From NCBI GenBank assembly GCA_902783755.1, contig CACZSC010000222.1, forward strand, positions 1-12,208: a stretch of DNA of 12,208 bases. The letters are read 5' to 3'. The position numbers were made by a program, and so were the translations under genes. Below are positions 1 through 6,127 of the stretch, piece after piece. This stretch comes from an uncultured Ruminococcus sp. Lineage in GTDB: Bacteria; Bacillota; Clostridia; Oscillospirales; CAG-272. The stretch's first letter is position 1. Each line of letters starts with the position of its first letter. Below the pieces are notes generated by a model. The model did no database searches and had not been told where the DNA came from. It was given only the letters and a program-made list of their open reading frames with translations.

Positions 1-1
1 A

Positions 2-871
2 AGGCTGAACGACTGCTGCGGATTTGCGAACATGAGGTCCGAAGGAATAGGATTCGCGCAGATCTCGGACTATACCATACTCTGCCTGGGGCTTGACTGC
101 ACGGTCGAAGGTGAGGAAAATGATGTCATAAACGAGTATTTCAACAGGGGAGACAAGGTGTCTCTCAGGCTGCCCAAGACCCAGATGGAACTGGCAGAGG
201 CCATATGCGACGTGTGCGAAAATCTCATAGTCGTGGTCCTGGCGGGAAGCTGCGTGGACCTGGGCGAGAAACTGACGAAACACGCAAGAGCCATCATACA
301 CGGCTGGTACCCGGGAGCGGCAGGGGGACTCGCGATAGCAGAGATCGCAGCGGGGATTTACAACCCGACCGCAAGACTGCCTCTGACCTTCTACAGGGAC
401 GGCGCGGAACTGCCTGAATTCACCGATTATTCCATGGCAAACCGCACGTACAGATATTACGGCGGGGACGTGCTTTATCCTTTCGGATACGGCCTGTCCT
501 ATACGAGATTCGAATACGGAGACGCGGAGCTCGTTTCGGAGACCGATGATGAGTATGTGATCCGGTACCGGCTGAAAAACACCGGAGACAAGGACGGATT
601 CGAGACGGTCCAGGCATATGCGTCATACACCGATTCGCGAACGCCCACACCGAGATATCAGCTCTGCGGGCTCGCGAGGTGCTTCCTGAAAGCGGGAGAA
701 GCGGTTGAGCGGGAAATCGCGATAAACAGGTACTGGGTCTCGGCGGTGCTCGAAAACGGCGAAAGAGTGCAGCCGGACGGGGAGATCAGGCTTTACGTCG
801 GCGGCCATCAGCCGGACGGAAAGAGCCGGGAACTCTGCGGTACTGAATGTACGGAGATCAAAGTGAAATAA
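2..871 (+). CDS. Glycoside hydrolase family 3, C-terminal part (5'-truncated by window edge)
   Basis: This is the C-terminal part of a GH3 exo-acting glycosidase (beta-glucosidase or beta-xylosidase type). The reading frame is open from base 2, so the gene begins outside the window; the ATG at 32 is internal. The visible 289 residues cover the second (alpha/beta sandwich) GH3 domain, including a LGLD...EGEEND segment, a LP..Q helix start, VVLAGSCVDL, and a WYPG..GG.A.AEI..G.YNP.ARLPLTFY block. These are followed by DYSM..RTYRYY and LYPFGYGLSYT, and then a fibronectin-III-like C-terminal domain (roughly the last 115 residues). All of these are GH3 hallmarks. The nucleophile-bearing N-terminal barrel and any signal peptide are not in the window, so location and substrate cannot be read. 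The xylose genes at the other end make xylosidase activity attractive, but that is inference. The gene converges on the minus-strand gene at 918-1517. Confidence 0.93.
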   Translation, partial: RLNDCCGFANMRSEGIGFAQISDYTILCLGLDCTVEGEENDVINEYFNRGDKVSLRLPKTQMELAEAICDVCENLIVVVLAGSCVDLGEKLTKHARAIIHGWYPGAAGGLAIAEIAAGIYNPTARLPLTFYRDGAELPEFTDYSMANRTYRYYGGDVLYPFGYGLSYTRFEYGDAELVSETDDEYVIRYRLKNTGDKDGFETVQAYASYTDSRTPTPRYQLCGLARCFLKAGEAVEREIAINRYWVSAVLENGERVQPDGEIRLYVGGHQPDGKSRELCGTECTEIKVK

Positions 872-875
872 AAAA

Positions 876-902
876 GCGAGGCGGGGATTTTCCCCGCCTC
901 GT
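876..902. terminator. Shared hairpin terminator between convergent genes
   Basis: A perfect 10-bp GC-rich stem (878-887 with 891-900) with a TTT loop extends by a C-G pair (877/901) and a G-T pair (876/902). On the minus strand it is followed directly by a T-run (complement of the A-run at 869-875), a classic intrinsic terminator for the gene at 918-1517. On the plus strand only a weak TCTCTT follows, so termination of the GH3 gene is likely but less canonical. Confidence 0.85.
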
Positions 903-917
903 CTCTTCGAGGACAAG

Positions 918-1517
918 TCATGCTTCTTCGGCATCTATGACAAAATCATAGAATTTGTTTATTCCCTCGCAGGCTGTCAGACCCACATGGAAGGTGTCCG
1001 GGATGTCGTCGCTCTCGGCGATTATCGTTTTCCCGTTTATATGCGCCACGATCTTCTTGTCGAGGACTTCGATGGTGATCTCCACCGGCTCCTCCTGGCC
1101 GATCTCAAAGGGGAGATTGGCGATCTTCCGGTTCTCGATCGGTTCCTTCGATCCCTCCGGCAGCGGTATTATCTGCCAGATGTTGCAGCCGAGGGAATAG
1201 GCGACGGTCTCGAAATGGAGCCCGTAGTACATGTCGCCGTTCTCGTAATATCTGCAGTCGTCCGTTATGGAGATGATCGGCGCGCCGTAGCCTTTGAAGT
1301 CGCACCTGGTGGTGAGCTTCGCGCCTTTTTTGTACTTCTTTTTCGTGACTATGCTTATGTAGTCATAGTCGTTGATGTTGTCATCGAATTCGTTCCGGAT
1401 GCAGTTCTCTTCCTGGATGAACTTCCTGTCCGTTTTTATGAATGTGGGATTAAGGGAAGAGATGTATGAAAAATCCTTCTCCAGATCCGTGTTCTTTCTG
1501 AAAATGTACTTGTCCAT
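918..1517 (-). CDS. Uncharacterised protein, possible concanavalin-like (jelly-roll) domain
   Basis: A 199-residue protein of unrecognised family. The start at 1517 was chosen because a GAGG ribosome-binding site sits 6 nt before this ATG and a near-consensus promoter (1546-1574) lies just upstream, inside the longer open frame that reaches 1646; the extra 43 codons are therefore probably not translated. No signal peptide or membrane segment is visible. The sequence is rich in beta-type segments and aromatic/acidic residues. The C-terminal half (a VEITIEV..KKIVAHINGK stretch, then FHVGLTACEG...YDFVID) resembles the closing strands of concanavalin A-like/LamG-type jelly-roll domains, which often bind or cleave glycans. 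That resemblance is by eye only, and no catalytic residues can be assigned. It is transcribed toward the GH3 gene and shares its terminator. Its neighbours suggest a carbohydrate-related role, but no function is claimed. Confidence 0.72.
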   Translation of the reverse strand: MDKYIFRKNTDLEKDFSYISSLNPTFIKTDRKFIQEENCIRNEFDDNINDYDYISIVTKKKYKKGAKLTTRCDFKGYGAPIISITDDCRYYENGDMYYGLHFETVAYSLGCNIWQIIPLPEGSKEPIENRKIANLPFEIGQEEPVEITIEVLDKKIVAHINGKTIIAESDDIPDTFHVGLTACEGINKFYDFVIDAEEA

Positions 1518-1545
1518 TGGCGGCCTCGCTTTCCTGTTTTCCGAT

Positions 1546-1574
1546 ATTCTATCATGCAGGCACGGGTTTGTCAA
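1546..1574 (-). promoter_or_regulatory. Near-consensus promoter for the minus-strand gene
   Basis: Read on the minus strand: a perfect TTGACA (-35, complement of 1569-1574), a 17-nt spacer, and TAGAAT (-10, complement of 1546-1551) preceded by TG at the extended -10 position. Transcription would start near 1539, giving a leader of about 22 nt to the ATG at 1517. This strongly supports the shorter start for that gene. Confidence 0.85.
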
Positions 1575-1654
1575 TTTTTCGAAGCCCATACGGTCCGGGC
1601 CGGGTAGAAAAAGGACAAAAAACGAATAAATAGGGCAAAAATGCAACTCAAGTG

Positions 1655-1683
1655 TTGACTTTATTCAGAATTACCTGTATAAT
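1655..1683 (+). promoter_or_regulatory. Near-consensus promoter for the metallolyase gene
   Basis: TTGACT (1655-1660), a 17-nt spacer, and a perfect TATAAT (1678-1683). A start near 1690 would give a leader of about 37 nt. The inverted repeat CCTAT-N4-ATAGG (1685-1698) lies exactly over the expected start site, so it could be an operator. The divergent promoter at 1546-1574 lies about 80 bp away (-35 to -35). Confidence 0.85.
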
Positions 1684-1684
1684 A

Positions 1685-1698
1685 CCTATCACTATAGG
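1685..1698. promoter_or_regulatory. Short inverted repeat over the transcription start (possible operator)
   Basis: CCTAT, four bases, ATAGG: a perfect 5-bp dyad immediately downstream of the -10 box of the 1655-1683 promoter. Position fits a repressor site, but the arms are short and no regulator gene is visible in the window. Confidence 0.3.
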
Positions 1699-1726
1699 AT
1701 AAAAATGAAAGTAAGAGACTGATGAT

Positions 1727-3172
1727 ATGCAAATCGAAGATGTCAACTCCATCATGAGCGAAGCGACTGCCAAAAGCCAGCCCGTGATCAGGGAGCACGA
1801 TACGAAATTCGAATACTCGGAAACGACGCATCTGATAGAACAGTCTTCATACAGATATTCCCTGCAGGAAAGGCCGGACCCCAACCTTTACAGGGAACTG
1901 TATGACTATGAATCCGTTCCGAAGGTGTCTTTCAACCACCGTTTTGTTCCGGTGAACATGCCTGAGAATATCTGGATAACGGATACGACATTCCGTGACG
2001 GACAGCAGGCAACGAAGCCATTCTCGGTGGATCAGATCGTGAACATTTTCATAATGCTCCACCGCCTCGGCGGTCCTAAAGGCCTCATCAGGCAGTCCGA
2101 GTTCTTTGTCTATTCCGAAAAAGACAGGGAAGCTCTGAAACGCTGCCAGGATCTGGGGTTCGAGTTCCCCGAGATCACTACATGGATCAGAGCCTCGAAA
2201 AGCGACTTTGAGCTCGTGAAGTCTCTGGGGATCAGGGAGACCGGTGTCCTTGTGAGCTGTTCCGACTACCACATATACAACAAGATGAAGCTGACCAGGA
2301 AGTCCGCGTTCGACAAGTACATATCGGTCATCAGGGAGATCCTGGAAATGGGCATCTCCCCGAGGTGCCATTTCGAGGATATAACGAGGGCCGACTTCTA
2401 CGGCTTTGTGGTTCCTTTTGCCGAAGCCCTGCAGAGGCTCTCTGACGAATACAAGATACCTGTGAAGATAAGGGCCTGCGACACAATGGGCTACGGAGTG
2501 TCTTATCCCGGCGCAGCACTGCCGAGATCAGTCCCGGGGATCGCATACGGTCTCTCCCATTACGCAGGGTTCCCGTCGGAACTGCTGGAATGGCACGGGC
2601 ACAACGATTTCTACAAGGCGGTGTCGAACAGTTCAACGGCATGGCTGTACGGGTGCTCTTCGGTCAACTGCGCTCTCATGGGCATAGGAGAGCGTTGCGG
2701 GAACACGCCTCTCGAGGCCATGGTCATGGAATACGCATCTCTCAGAGGGACTACCGACGGTATGGATACGACCGTCATTACTGAGATCGCGGAATACTTC
2801 AAAAACGACATAGGCTATGACATACCGCCGAAAACTCCGTTCGTCGGCCGGGATTTCAACGTCACAAAGGCCGGCATACATGCCGACGGGCTTATGAAGG
2901 ATGAAGAGATCTACAATATCTTCAACACGGAAAAGATACTCGGCCGGCCGGCCCAGGTGACCATAGACGCCCACAGCGGGCTTGCGGGCATCGCCTACTG
3001 GCTGAAGCACAGCTGCCCCGAGACCAGGTTCTTCGACATCGACAAGCGCTCCCCCATCGTGCAGAAAATGAAGGAAATGGTAGACAGGGAGTATGAGAAC
3101 GGAAGAAACACGTCCATGAGCGATGCCGAGCTTCACGACATCTTCGAAAAAGCGATGAAGAAAGCAGATTAA
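1727..3172 (+). CDS. DRE-TIM metallolyase, (Re)-citrate synthase / isopropylmalate synthase-like
   Basis: A 481-residue enzyme of the superfamily that condenses acetyl-CoA with a 2-keto acid (isopropylmalate, homocitrate, citramalate and (Re)-citrate synthases). Visible are the DTTFRDGQQ barrel-start motif (residues 86-94), CHFEDITRAD (214-223), IRACDTMGYG (248-257), the metal-binding HGHND (290-294), and GERCGNTPLEA (321-331). The first ~80 residues form an N-terminal extension. At 481 residues there is no room for a full LeuA leucine-sensing domain, and no leuBCD is nearby. The segments LGGPKG.IRQSEFF (114-127) and the PGAALPRSVP region match my recollection of the clostridial proteins often annotated as isopropylmalate synthase but including the (Re)-citrate synthase of Clostridium kluyveri. 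On that view it would make citrate from oxaloacetate for glutamate synthesis. Substrate is inference; family is secure. The ATG at 1727 has only a weak ribosome-binding site (AAGAG) and follows a 5-codon open frame. Confidence 0.85.
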   Translation: MQIEDVNSIMSEATAKSQPVIREHDTKFEYSETTHLIEQSSYRYSLQERPDPNLYRELYDYESVPKVSFNHRFVPVNMPENIWITDTTFRDGQQATKPFSVDQIVNIFIMLHRLGGPKGLIRQSEFFVYSEKDREALKRCQDLGFEFPEITTWIRASKSDFELVKSLGIRETGVLVSCSDYHIYNKMKLTRKSAFDKYISVIREILEMGISPRCHFEDITRADFYGFVVPFAEALQRLSDEYKIPVKIRACDTMGYGVSYPGAALPRSVPGIAYGLSHYAGFPSELLEWHGHNDFYKAVSNSSTAWLYGCSSVNCALMGIGERCGNTPLEAMVMEYASLRGTTDGMDTTVITEIAEYFKNDIGYDIPPKTPFVGRDFNVTKAGIHADGLMKDEEIYNIFNTEKILGRPAQVTIDAHSGLAGIAYWLKHSCPETRFFDIDKRSPIVQKMKEMVDREYENGRNTSMSDAELHDIFEKAMKKAD

Positions 3173-3184
3173 AGCCGGTTTATA

Positions 3185-3213
3185 TGGACATGGGGCTTCA
3201 AAAGAAGTATAAT
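3185..3213 (+). promoter_or_regulatory. Near-consensus promoter for the KDG operon
   Basis: TGGACA (3185-3190), a 17-nt spacer and a perfect TATAAT (3208-3213), starting 12 nt after the stop of the metallolyase gene. Transcription would begin near 3220 and leave a leader of about 165 nt before the aldolase ATG at 3386. This separates the aldolase run from the upstream gene. Confidence 0.8.
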
Positions 3214-3226
3214 TAAACAAGGATGA

Positions 3227-3273
3227 AATGACCTCCTGCCGCAGTTTCAGACACCGTGGCTGATGAGGTCATT
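3227..3273 (+). promoter_or_regulatory. Leader stem-loop (attenuator or terminator candidate)
   Basis: A perfect 9-bp stem (3227-3235 with 3265-3273) and an inner 5-bp stem with one wobble (3238-3242 with 3256-3260), followed by the T-rich stretch CTGTTGTTGTTTC (3274-3286). It begins only about 7 nt after the predicted start of transcription. It could end read-through from the metallolyase gene or act as an attenuator for the aldolase operon. The T-run is interrupted, so efficient intrinsic termination is not certain. Confidence 0.55.
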
Positions 3274-3286
3274 CTGTTGTTGTTTC

Positions 3287-3303
3287 TCCGGCATCACGCC
3301 GGA
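3287..3303 (+). repeat. Second leader hairpin
   Basis: Six-base arms TCCGGC (3287-3292) and GCCGGA (3298-3303) around ATCAC: a perfect small hairpin within the same leader. Confidence 0.45.
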
Positions 3304-3315
3304 ATGCCACACTGA

Positions 3316-3348
3316 GGGGAACGGAAAATTCCGCGGCTTCCTTTCCTC
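3316..3348 (+). repeat. Third leader hairpin
   Basis: Purine arm 3316-3326 pairs with pyrimidine arm 3338-3348 over 11 positions with one wobble and one mismatch, closing an 11-nt loop. Together with the two upstream hairpins it makes most of the leader base-paired. Confidence 0.45.
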
Positions 3349-3363
3349 CTGATCTCCTGCCGT

Positions 3364-3375
3364 TGCCGCGCGGCA
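3364..3375. promoter_or_regulatory. Perfect 12-bp palindrome before the aldolase start
   Basis: TGCCGCGCGGCA is a perfect 12-base palindrome ending 10 nt before the ATG at 3386, where a ribosome-binding site would be expected. No good Shine-Dalgarno sequence is seen there. It could be a protein-binding site or an RNA stem limiting translation. Confidence 0.35.
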
Positions 3376-3385
3376 CAGTGAAGCG

Positions 3386-4351
3386 ATGAACGGAATACTG
3401 AAAGAACTGTATCTCAACGGGATCGTTCCCGTGATCAAGATCGAAGATCCGGAACAGGCGGAACCTCTGGCGGAAGCCCTTGTCAGAGGAGGACTTGCCT
3501 GTGCCGAAGTCACATTCAGGACAACGGCTGCCAAGGAAGCAATCTCAAGGATATCAAAGTCACGTCCGGACATGCTTCTGGGGGCCGGGACGGTCCTGAC
3601 GAAAGCTCAGGCAGACGAAGCCGTAGAGGCGGGAGCGAGATTCATAGTGACTCCGGGGTTCAATCCTGAAGTCGTGAGATACTGCCTTGACAGGGGGTAT
3701 CCCATTGTTCCCGGGATCAACAACCCGTCAGGCATAGAGCAGGCGCTTTCATTCGGCCTCGACACGGTGAAGTTCTTCCCGGCGGAGCAGTCCGGCGGTA
3801 TCAGGATGATAAAAGCCATGTCAGCTCCATACGGGGCGGTGAAGTTCATGCCCACCGGCGGCATCAACGCGGCCAATCTTAACGATTATCTGGCGTTTTC
3901 GAAGATCCTTTGCTGCGGCGGGTCCTGGATGGTGGATGCCGGGCTCATCGCGAAGAGGGACTTCGCGGGGATAGAAAGACTGGTAAGGGAAGCTGTGGAC
4001 ACCATGCTTGGGTTCAGGCTGAAGCACGTGGGAGTAAACTGTGCATCTCCCGAGGACGCGCGGTCCTGCACAGACATTCTGACGTCTGCGTTCTCGTTTG
4101 CGGCAGAGGAAAAACCTGCTTCTACATTTGTAGGATCGGGAATCGAGCTTATGAATGCACCGGGAAGAGGCAGAAACGGGCATATCGCCATCGAGACAAA
4201 CAATGTGGAAAGAGCAGTATACCATCTTACGAGACGCGGCGTCAGGTTTGACAGCGGCTCGGAGATCAGGGATAAATCAGGGGCGCTGAAACTGGTATAT
4301 CTTGCAGAAGAAATCGGCGGGTTCGCCTATCATCTCTGCGAAAAAGGCTGA
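3386..4351 (+). CDS. KDPG/KHG aldolase fused to a C-terminal VOC domain
   Basis: Residues 1 to about 207 form a class I 2-keto-3-deoxy-6-phosphogluconate aldolase, which splits KDPG into pyruvate and glyceraldehyde-3-phosphate (4-hydroxy-2-oxoglutarate is a known side substrate of the family). Visible are E41 and R45 in EVTFR, GAGTV (66-70), VTPGFNP (88-94), the Schiff-base lysine K129 in VKFFPAE, PTGG (156-159) and GGSW (178-181). Stand-alone enzymes are about 205-215 residues; this one is 321. The extra residues, about 212-319, look like a glyoxalase/VOC domain of two beta-alpha-beta modules: KHVGVN (213-218), GIELM (252-256), GHIAIETNNVERAVYHL (265-281) and AYHL (314-317). H214, E254, H266 and H316 sit where VOC metal ligands are expected. 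The role of that domain is unknown. The start is the only in-frame candidate after the stop at 3350, but its ribosome-binding site is poor. The SGNH gene follows after 24 nt. Confidence 0.9.
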   Translation: MNGILKELYLNGIVPVIKIEDPEQAEPLAEALVRGGLACAEVTFRTTAAKEAISRISKSRPDMLLGAGTVLTKAQADEAVEAGARFIVTPGFNPEVVRYCLDRGYPIVPGINNPSGIEQALSFGLDTVKFFPAEQSGGIRMIKAMSAPYGAVKFMPTGGINAANLNDYLAFSKILCCGGSWMVDAGLIAKRDFAGIERLVREAVDTMLGFRLKHVGVNCASPEDARSCTDILTSAFSFAAEEKPASTFVGSGIELMNAPGRGRNGHIAIETNNVERAVYHLTRRGVRFDSGSEIRDKSGALKLVYLAEEIGGFAYHLCEKG

Positions 4352-4375
4352 AGGGAACCGGGAAGGGAATAATAA

Positions 4376-5080
4376 ATGGCATTTAAAATTTGTGATCTTA
4401 TAAAATCCGGATATGAGGGATACGAAAAGCACGGTCCGGCGATCATAGTGATACTGGGCGACAGCGTGTCCCACGGATGCCTTTCAGGCAACATGCATTA
4501 CGATACGGTATACCACAACCGTCTCAGGATGATGATAAACACCAAGTATGAGGACCTTCCGGTCAGTATCATCAATACCGCCTATTCGGGAGAGACCGTG
4601 TGGTATGCGCTCAAGAATTTCGATAGAGACTGCGCCAGCCACCACCCGGATCTGTGCATAGTCTGTTTCGGACTCAATGATGTGAATTTCGAACTTGAGA
4701 CCTACAGGACGAACCTGGGGGCACTGTTCGACAGGATACATGAAACAGGAAGTGAATGCGTCTTTCTCACGCCCAACATGCTGTGCTCAAGGGTTGCCGA
4801 CGACATCCCGAACGAAAATGACCGGCCTTACGCCGGAGTCTGCACCGGATTCCAGAATTCCGGCAGGATGGACGAGTTCATGGATGCGGCAAGGCAGGTG
4901 GCAAAGGAACACGGTGTCGCGGTAGCGGATTGCTATGCTAAATGGAAGGAACTCGAAAAGAACGGGGTGGATACCACCTCTCTCCTCATAAACAGGGTGA
5001 ACCACCCGTCAAGGGAAATGCACGAGATGTTTGCCGAAGAGCTTTACGAGACCATATTCGGCGAAAAGTATGAGATATAG
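4376..5080 (+). CDS. SGNH/GDSL-family hydrolase (probable carbohydrate esterase)
   Basis: A 234-residue protein with the SGNH signature blocks: GDSVSHG (28-34, nucleophile Ser30), SGET (71-74, block II Gly72), GLND (99-102, block III Asn101) and NHP (209-211, block V His210). Such enzymes hydrolyse esters; in sugar-utilisation clusters they often remove acetyl groups from plant oligosaccharides. No signal peptide is visible, so it probably acts in the cytoplasm on imported material. In block V the position three residues before the histidine is Arg207 rather than the usual Asp, so the acid member of the triad is absent or supplied elsewhere. AAGGG lies about 8 nt before the ATG. It sits 24 nt after the aldolase and 15 nt before kdgK, which implies co-transcription and a job connected with uronate or deoxy-sugar acid use. 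Exact substrate unknown. Confidence 0.88.
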   Translation: MAFKICDLIKSGYEGYEKHGPAIIVILGDSVSHGCLSGNMHYDTVYHNRLRMMINTKYEDLPVSIINTAYSGETVWYALKNFDRDCASHHPDLCIVCFGLNDVNFELETYRTNLGALFDRIHETGSECVFLTPNMLCSRVADDIPNENDRPYAGVCTGFQNSGRMDEFMDAARQVAKEHGVAVADCYAKWKELEKNGVDTTSLLINRVNHPSREMHEMFAEELYETIFGEKYEI

Positions 5081-5095
5081 AAGAGGTACAAAAAG

Positions 5096-6118
5096 GTGAA
5101 AAGAGTCGTTACTTTCGGAGAGCTGATGCTCAGACTGGCTCCCAATGGGTACTACAGGTTTTTCCAGAACGATCAGATGCAGGCCACATTCGGAGGCGGT
5201 GAGGCAAATGTCGCAGTCTCTCTCGCCAATTTCGGACTCGACAGCGTATATGTGACCAAGCTACCAAAGCATGCCATCGGGCAGGGGGCGGTTGATTCCC
5301 TGAGATATTTCGGGGTGGATACCTCGAAGATCGTGAGAGGCGGCAGCAGGATAGGGATATATTTTCTTGAAAAGGGCGCGTCACAGAGAGGCTCCGTGTG
5401 CATATACGACAGGGCGCATTCCGCGATCCAGGAATCGGTCCCCGAGGATTTTGACTGGGATGATATCTTCGACGGGGCGGACTGGTTCCACTTTACCGGC
5501 ATAACTCCCGCTCTCGGCAGAAATCTTGTTGAGATATGCAGGCAGGCGTGCGTCGCGGCAAAGAGCAGGGGGATCAAGATCTCCTGCGACCTCAACTACA
5601 GGGGAAAGCTGTGGACAAGGGCGGAAGCCAGGGAGGCCATGACCGAGCTCTGCAGATATGTGGACGTATGCATATCAAACGAAGAGGATGCGAAAGACGT
5701 GTTCGGGATAGAAGCTGAGAATACGGACATATACAGCGGGAAACTGAATCACGAGGGATATAAGTCGGTGGCGAAACAGCTCGCCGACAGGTTCGGTTTC
5801 GAGAAAGTGGCCATCACCCTCAGATCCTCCATCTCAGCCAGCGACAATGACTGGGCCGGCATGCTCTATGACGGGGAGGATTGCTTCTTCTCCAAGTCAT
5901 ACCACCTGCATATCGTTGACAGGGTCGGAGGAGGGGACTCCTTCGGAGCGGGCCTCATATACTCACTGCTCTCAGGCAAGACGTCAGAGGAAGCGATAGA
6001 GTTCGCGGTGGCTGCGTCAGCGCTGAAGCACAGCATCGAGGGGGACTACAACAGAGTCACCGTCCAGGAAGTGGAGAAACTGGCGGGCGGGGACGGAAGC
6101 GGAAGAGTGCAGAGATAA
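5096..6118 (+). CDS. kdgK: 2-dehydro-3-deoxygluconate kinase (KDG kinase, PfkB family)
   Basis: A 340-residue ribokinase/PfkB-type sugar kinase. It would phosphorylate 2-keto-3-deoxygluconate with ATP to KDPG, the substrate of the aldolase two genes upstream. Visible are VTFGELMLRL at the N-terminus, the substrate-side GGGEANVA (33-40), CDLNYRGKLW (164-173) which is characteristic of KDG kinases, ISNEEDA (193-199), and the anion-hole/catalytic motif GGGDSFGAG (278-286) with Asp281 as base. The start is GTG at 5096; AAGAGG ends 9 nt before it and the first residues MKRVVTFGE fit the family. Length is typical. The gap to the SGNH gene is 15 nt and to uvrB 9 nt, so all are probably one transcript. 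Other PfkB sugar kinases are the only realistic alternative, and pairing with the aldolase makes KDG kinase much more likely. Confidence 0.92.
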   Translation: MKRVVTFGELMLRLAPNGYYRFFQNDQMQATFGGGEANVAVSLANFGLDSVYVTKLPKHAIGQGAVDSLRYFGVDTSKIVRGGSRIGIYFLEKGASQRGSVCIYDRAHSAIQESVPEDFDWDDIFDGADWFHFTGITPALGRNLVEICRQACVAAKSRGIKISCDLNYRGKLWTRAEAREAMTELCRYVDVCISNEEDAKDVFGIEAENTDIYSGKLNHEGYKSVAKQLADRFGFEKVAITLRSSISASDNDWAGMLYDGEDCFFSKSYHLHIVDRVGGGDSFGAGLIYSLLSGKTSEEAIEFAVAASALKHSIEGDYNRVTVQEVEKLAGGDGSGRVQR

Positions 6119-6127
6119 TAACGCGCA

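Noticed and set aside
987..1469. 160-codon plus-strand open frame opposite the minus-strand gene
   Set aside because: It mirrors the minus-strand gene, has no ribosome-binding site or family motifs, and would be antisense to a gene with clear expression signals.
1518..1646. N-terminal extension (43 codons) of the minus-strand gene up to the ATG at 1646
   Set aside because: The near-consensus promoter at 1546-1574 and the ribosome-binding site before 1517 lie inside or just after this stretch, so translation most likely begins at 1517.
3228..3263. Possible 11-codon leader peptide in the aldolase leader (starts ATG ACC TCC)
   Set aside because: AAGGA is only 4 nt from the ATG, the peptide has no run of regulatory codons, and the segment is better explained by the stem-loop it forms.
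5900..6127. LexA/SOS box ahead of uvrB
   Set aside because: I looked for GAAC-N4-GTTC and saw none, so no SOS site is annotated, although lineage-specific motifs cannot be excluded.
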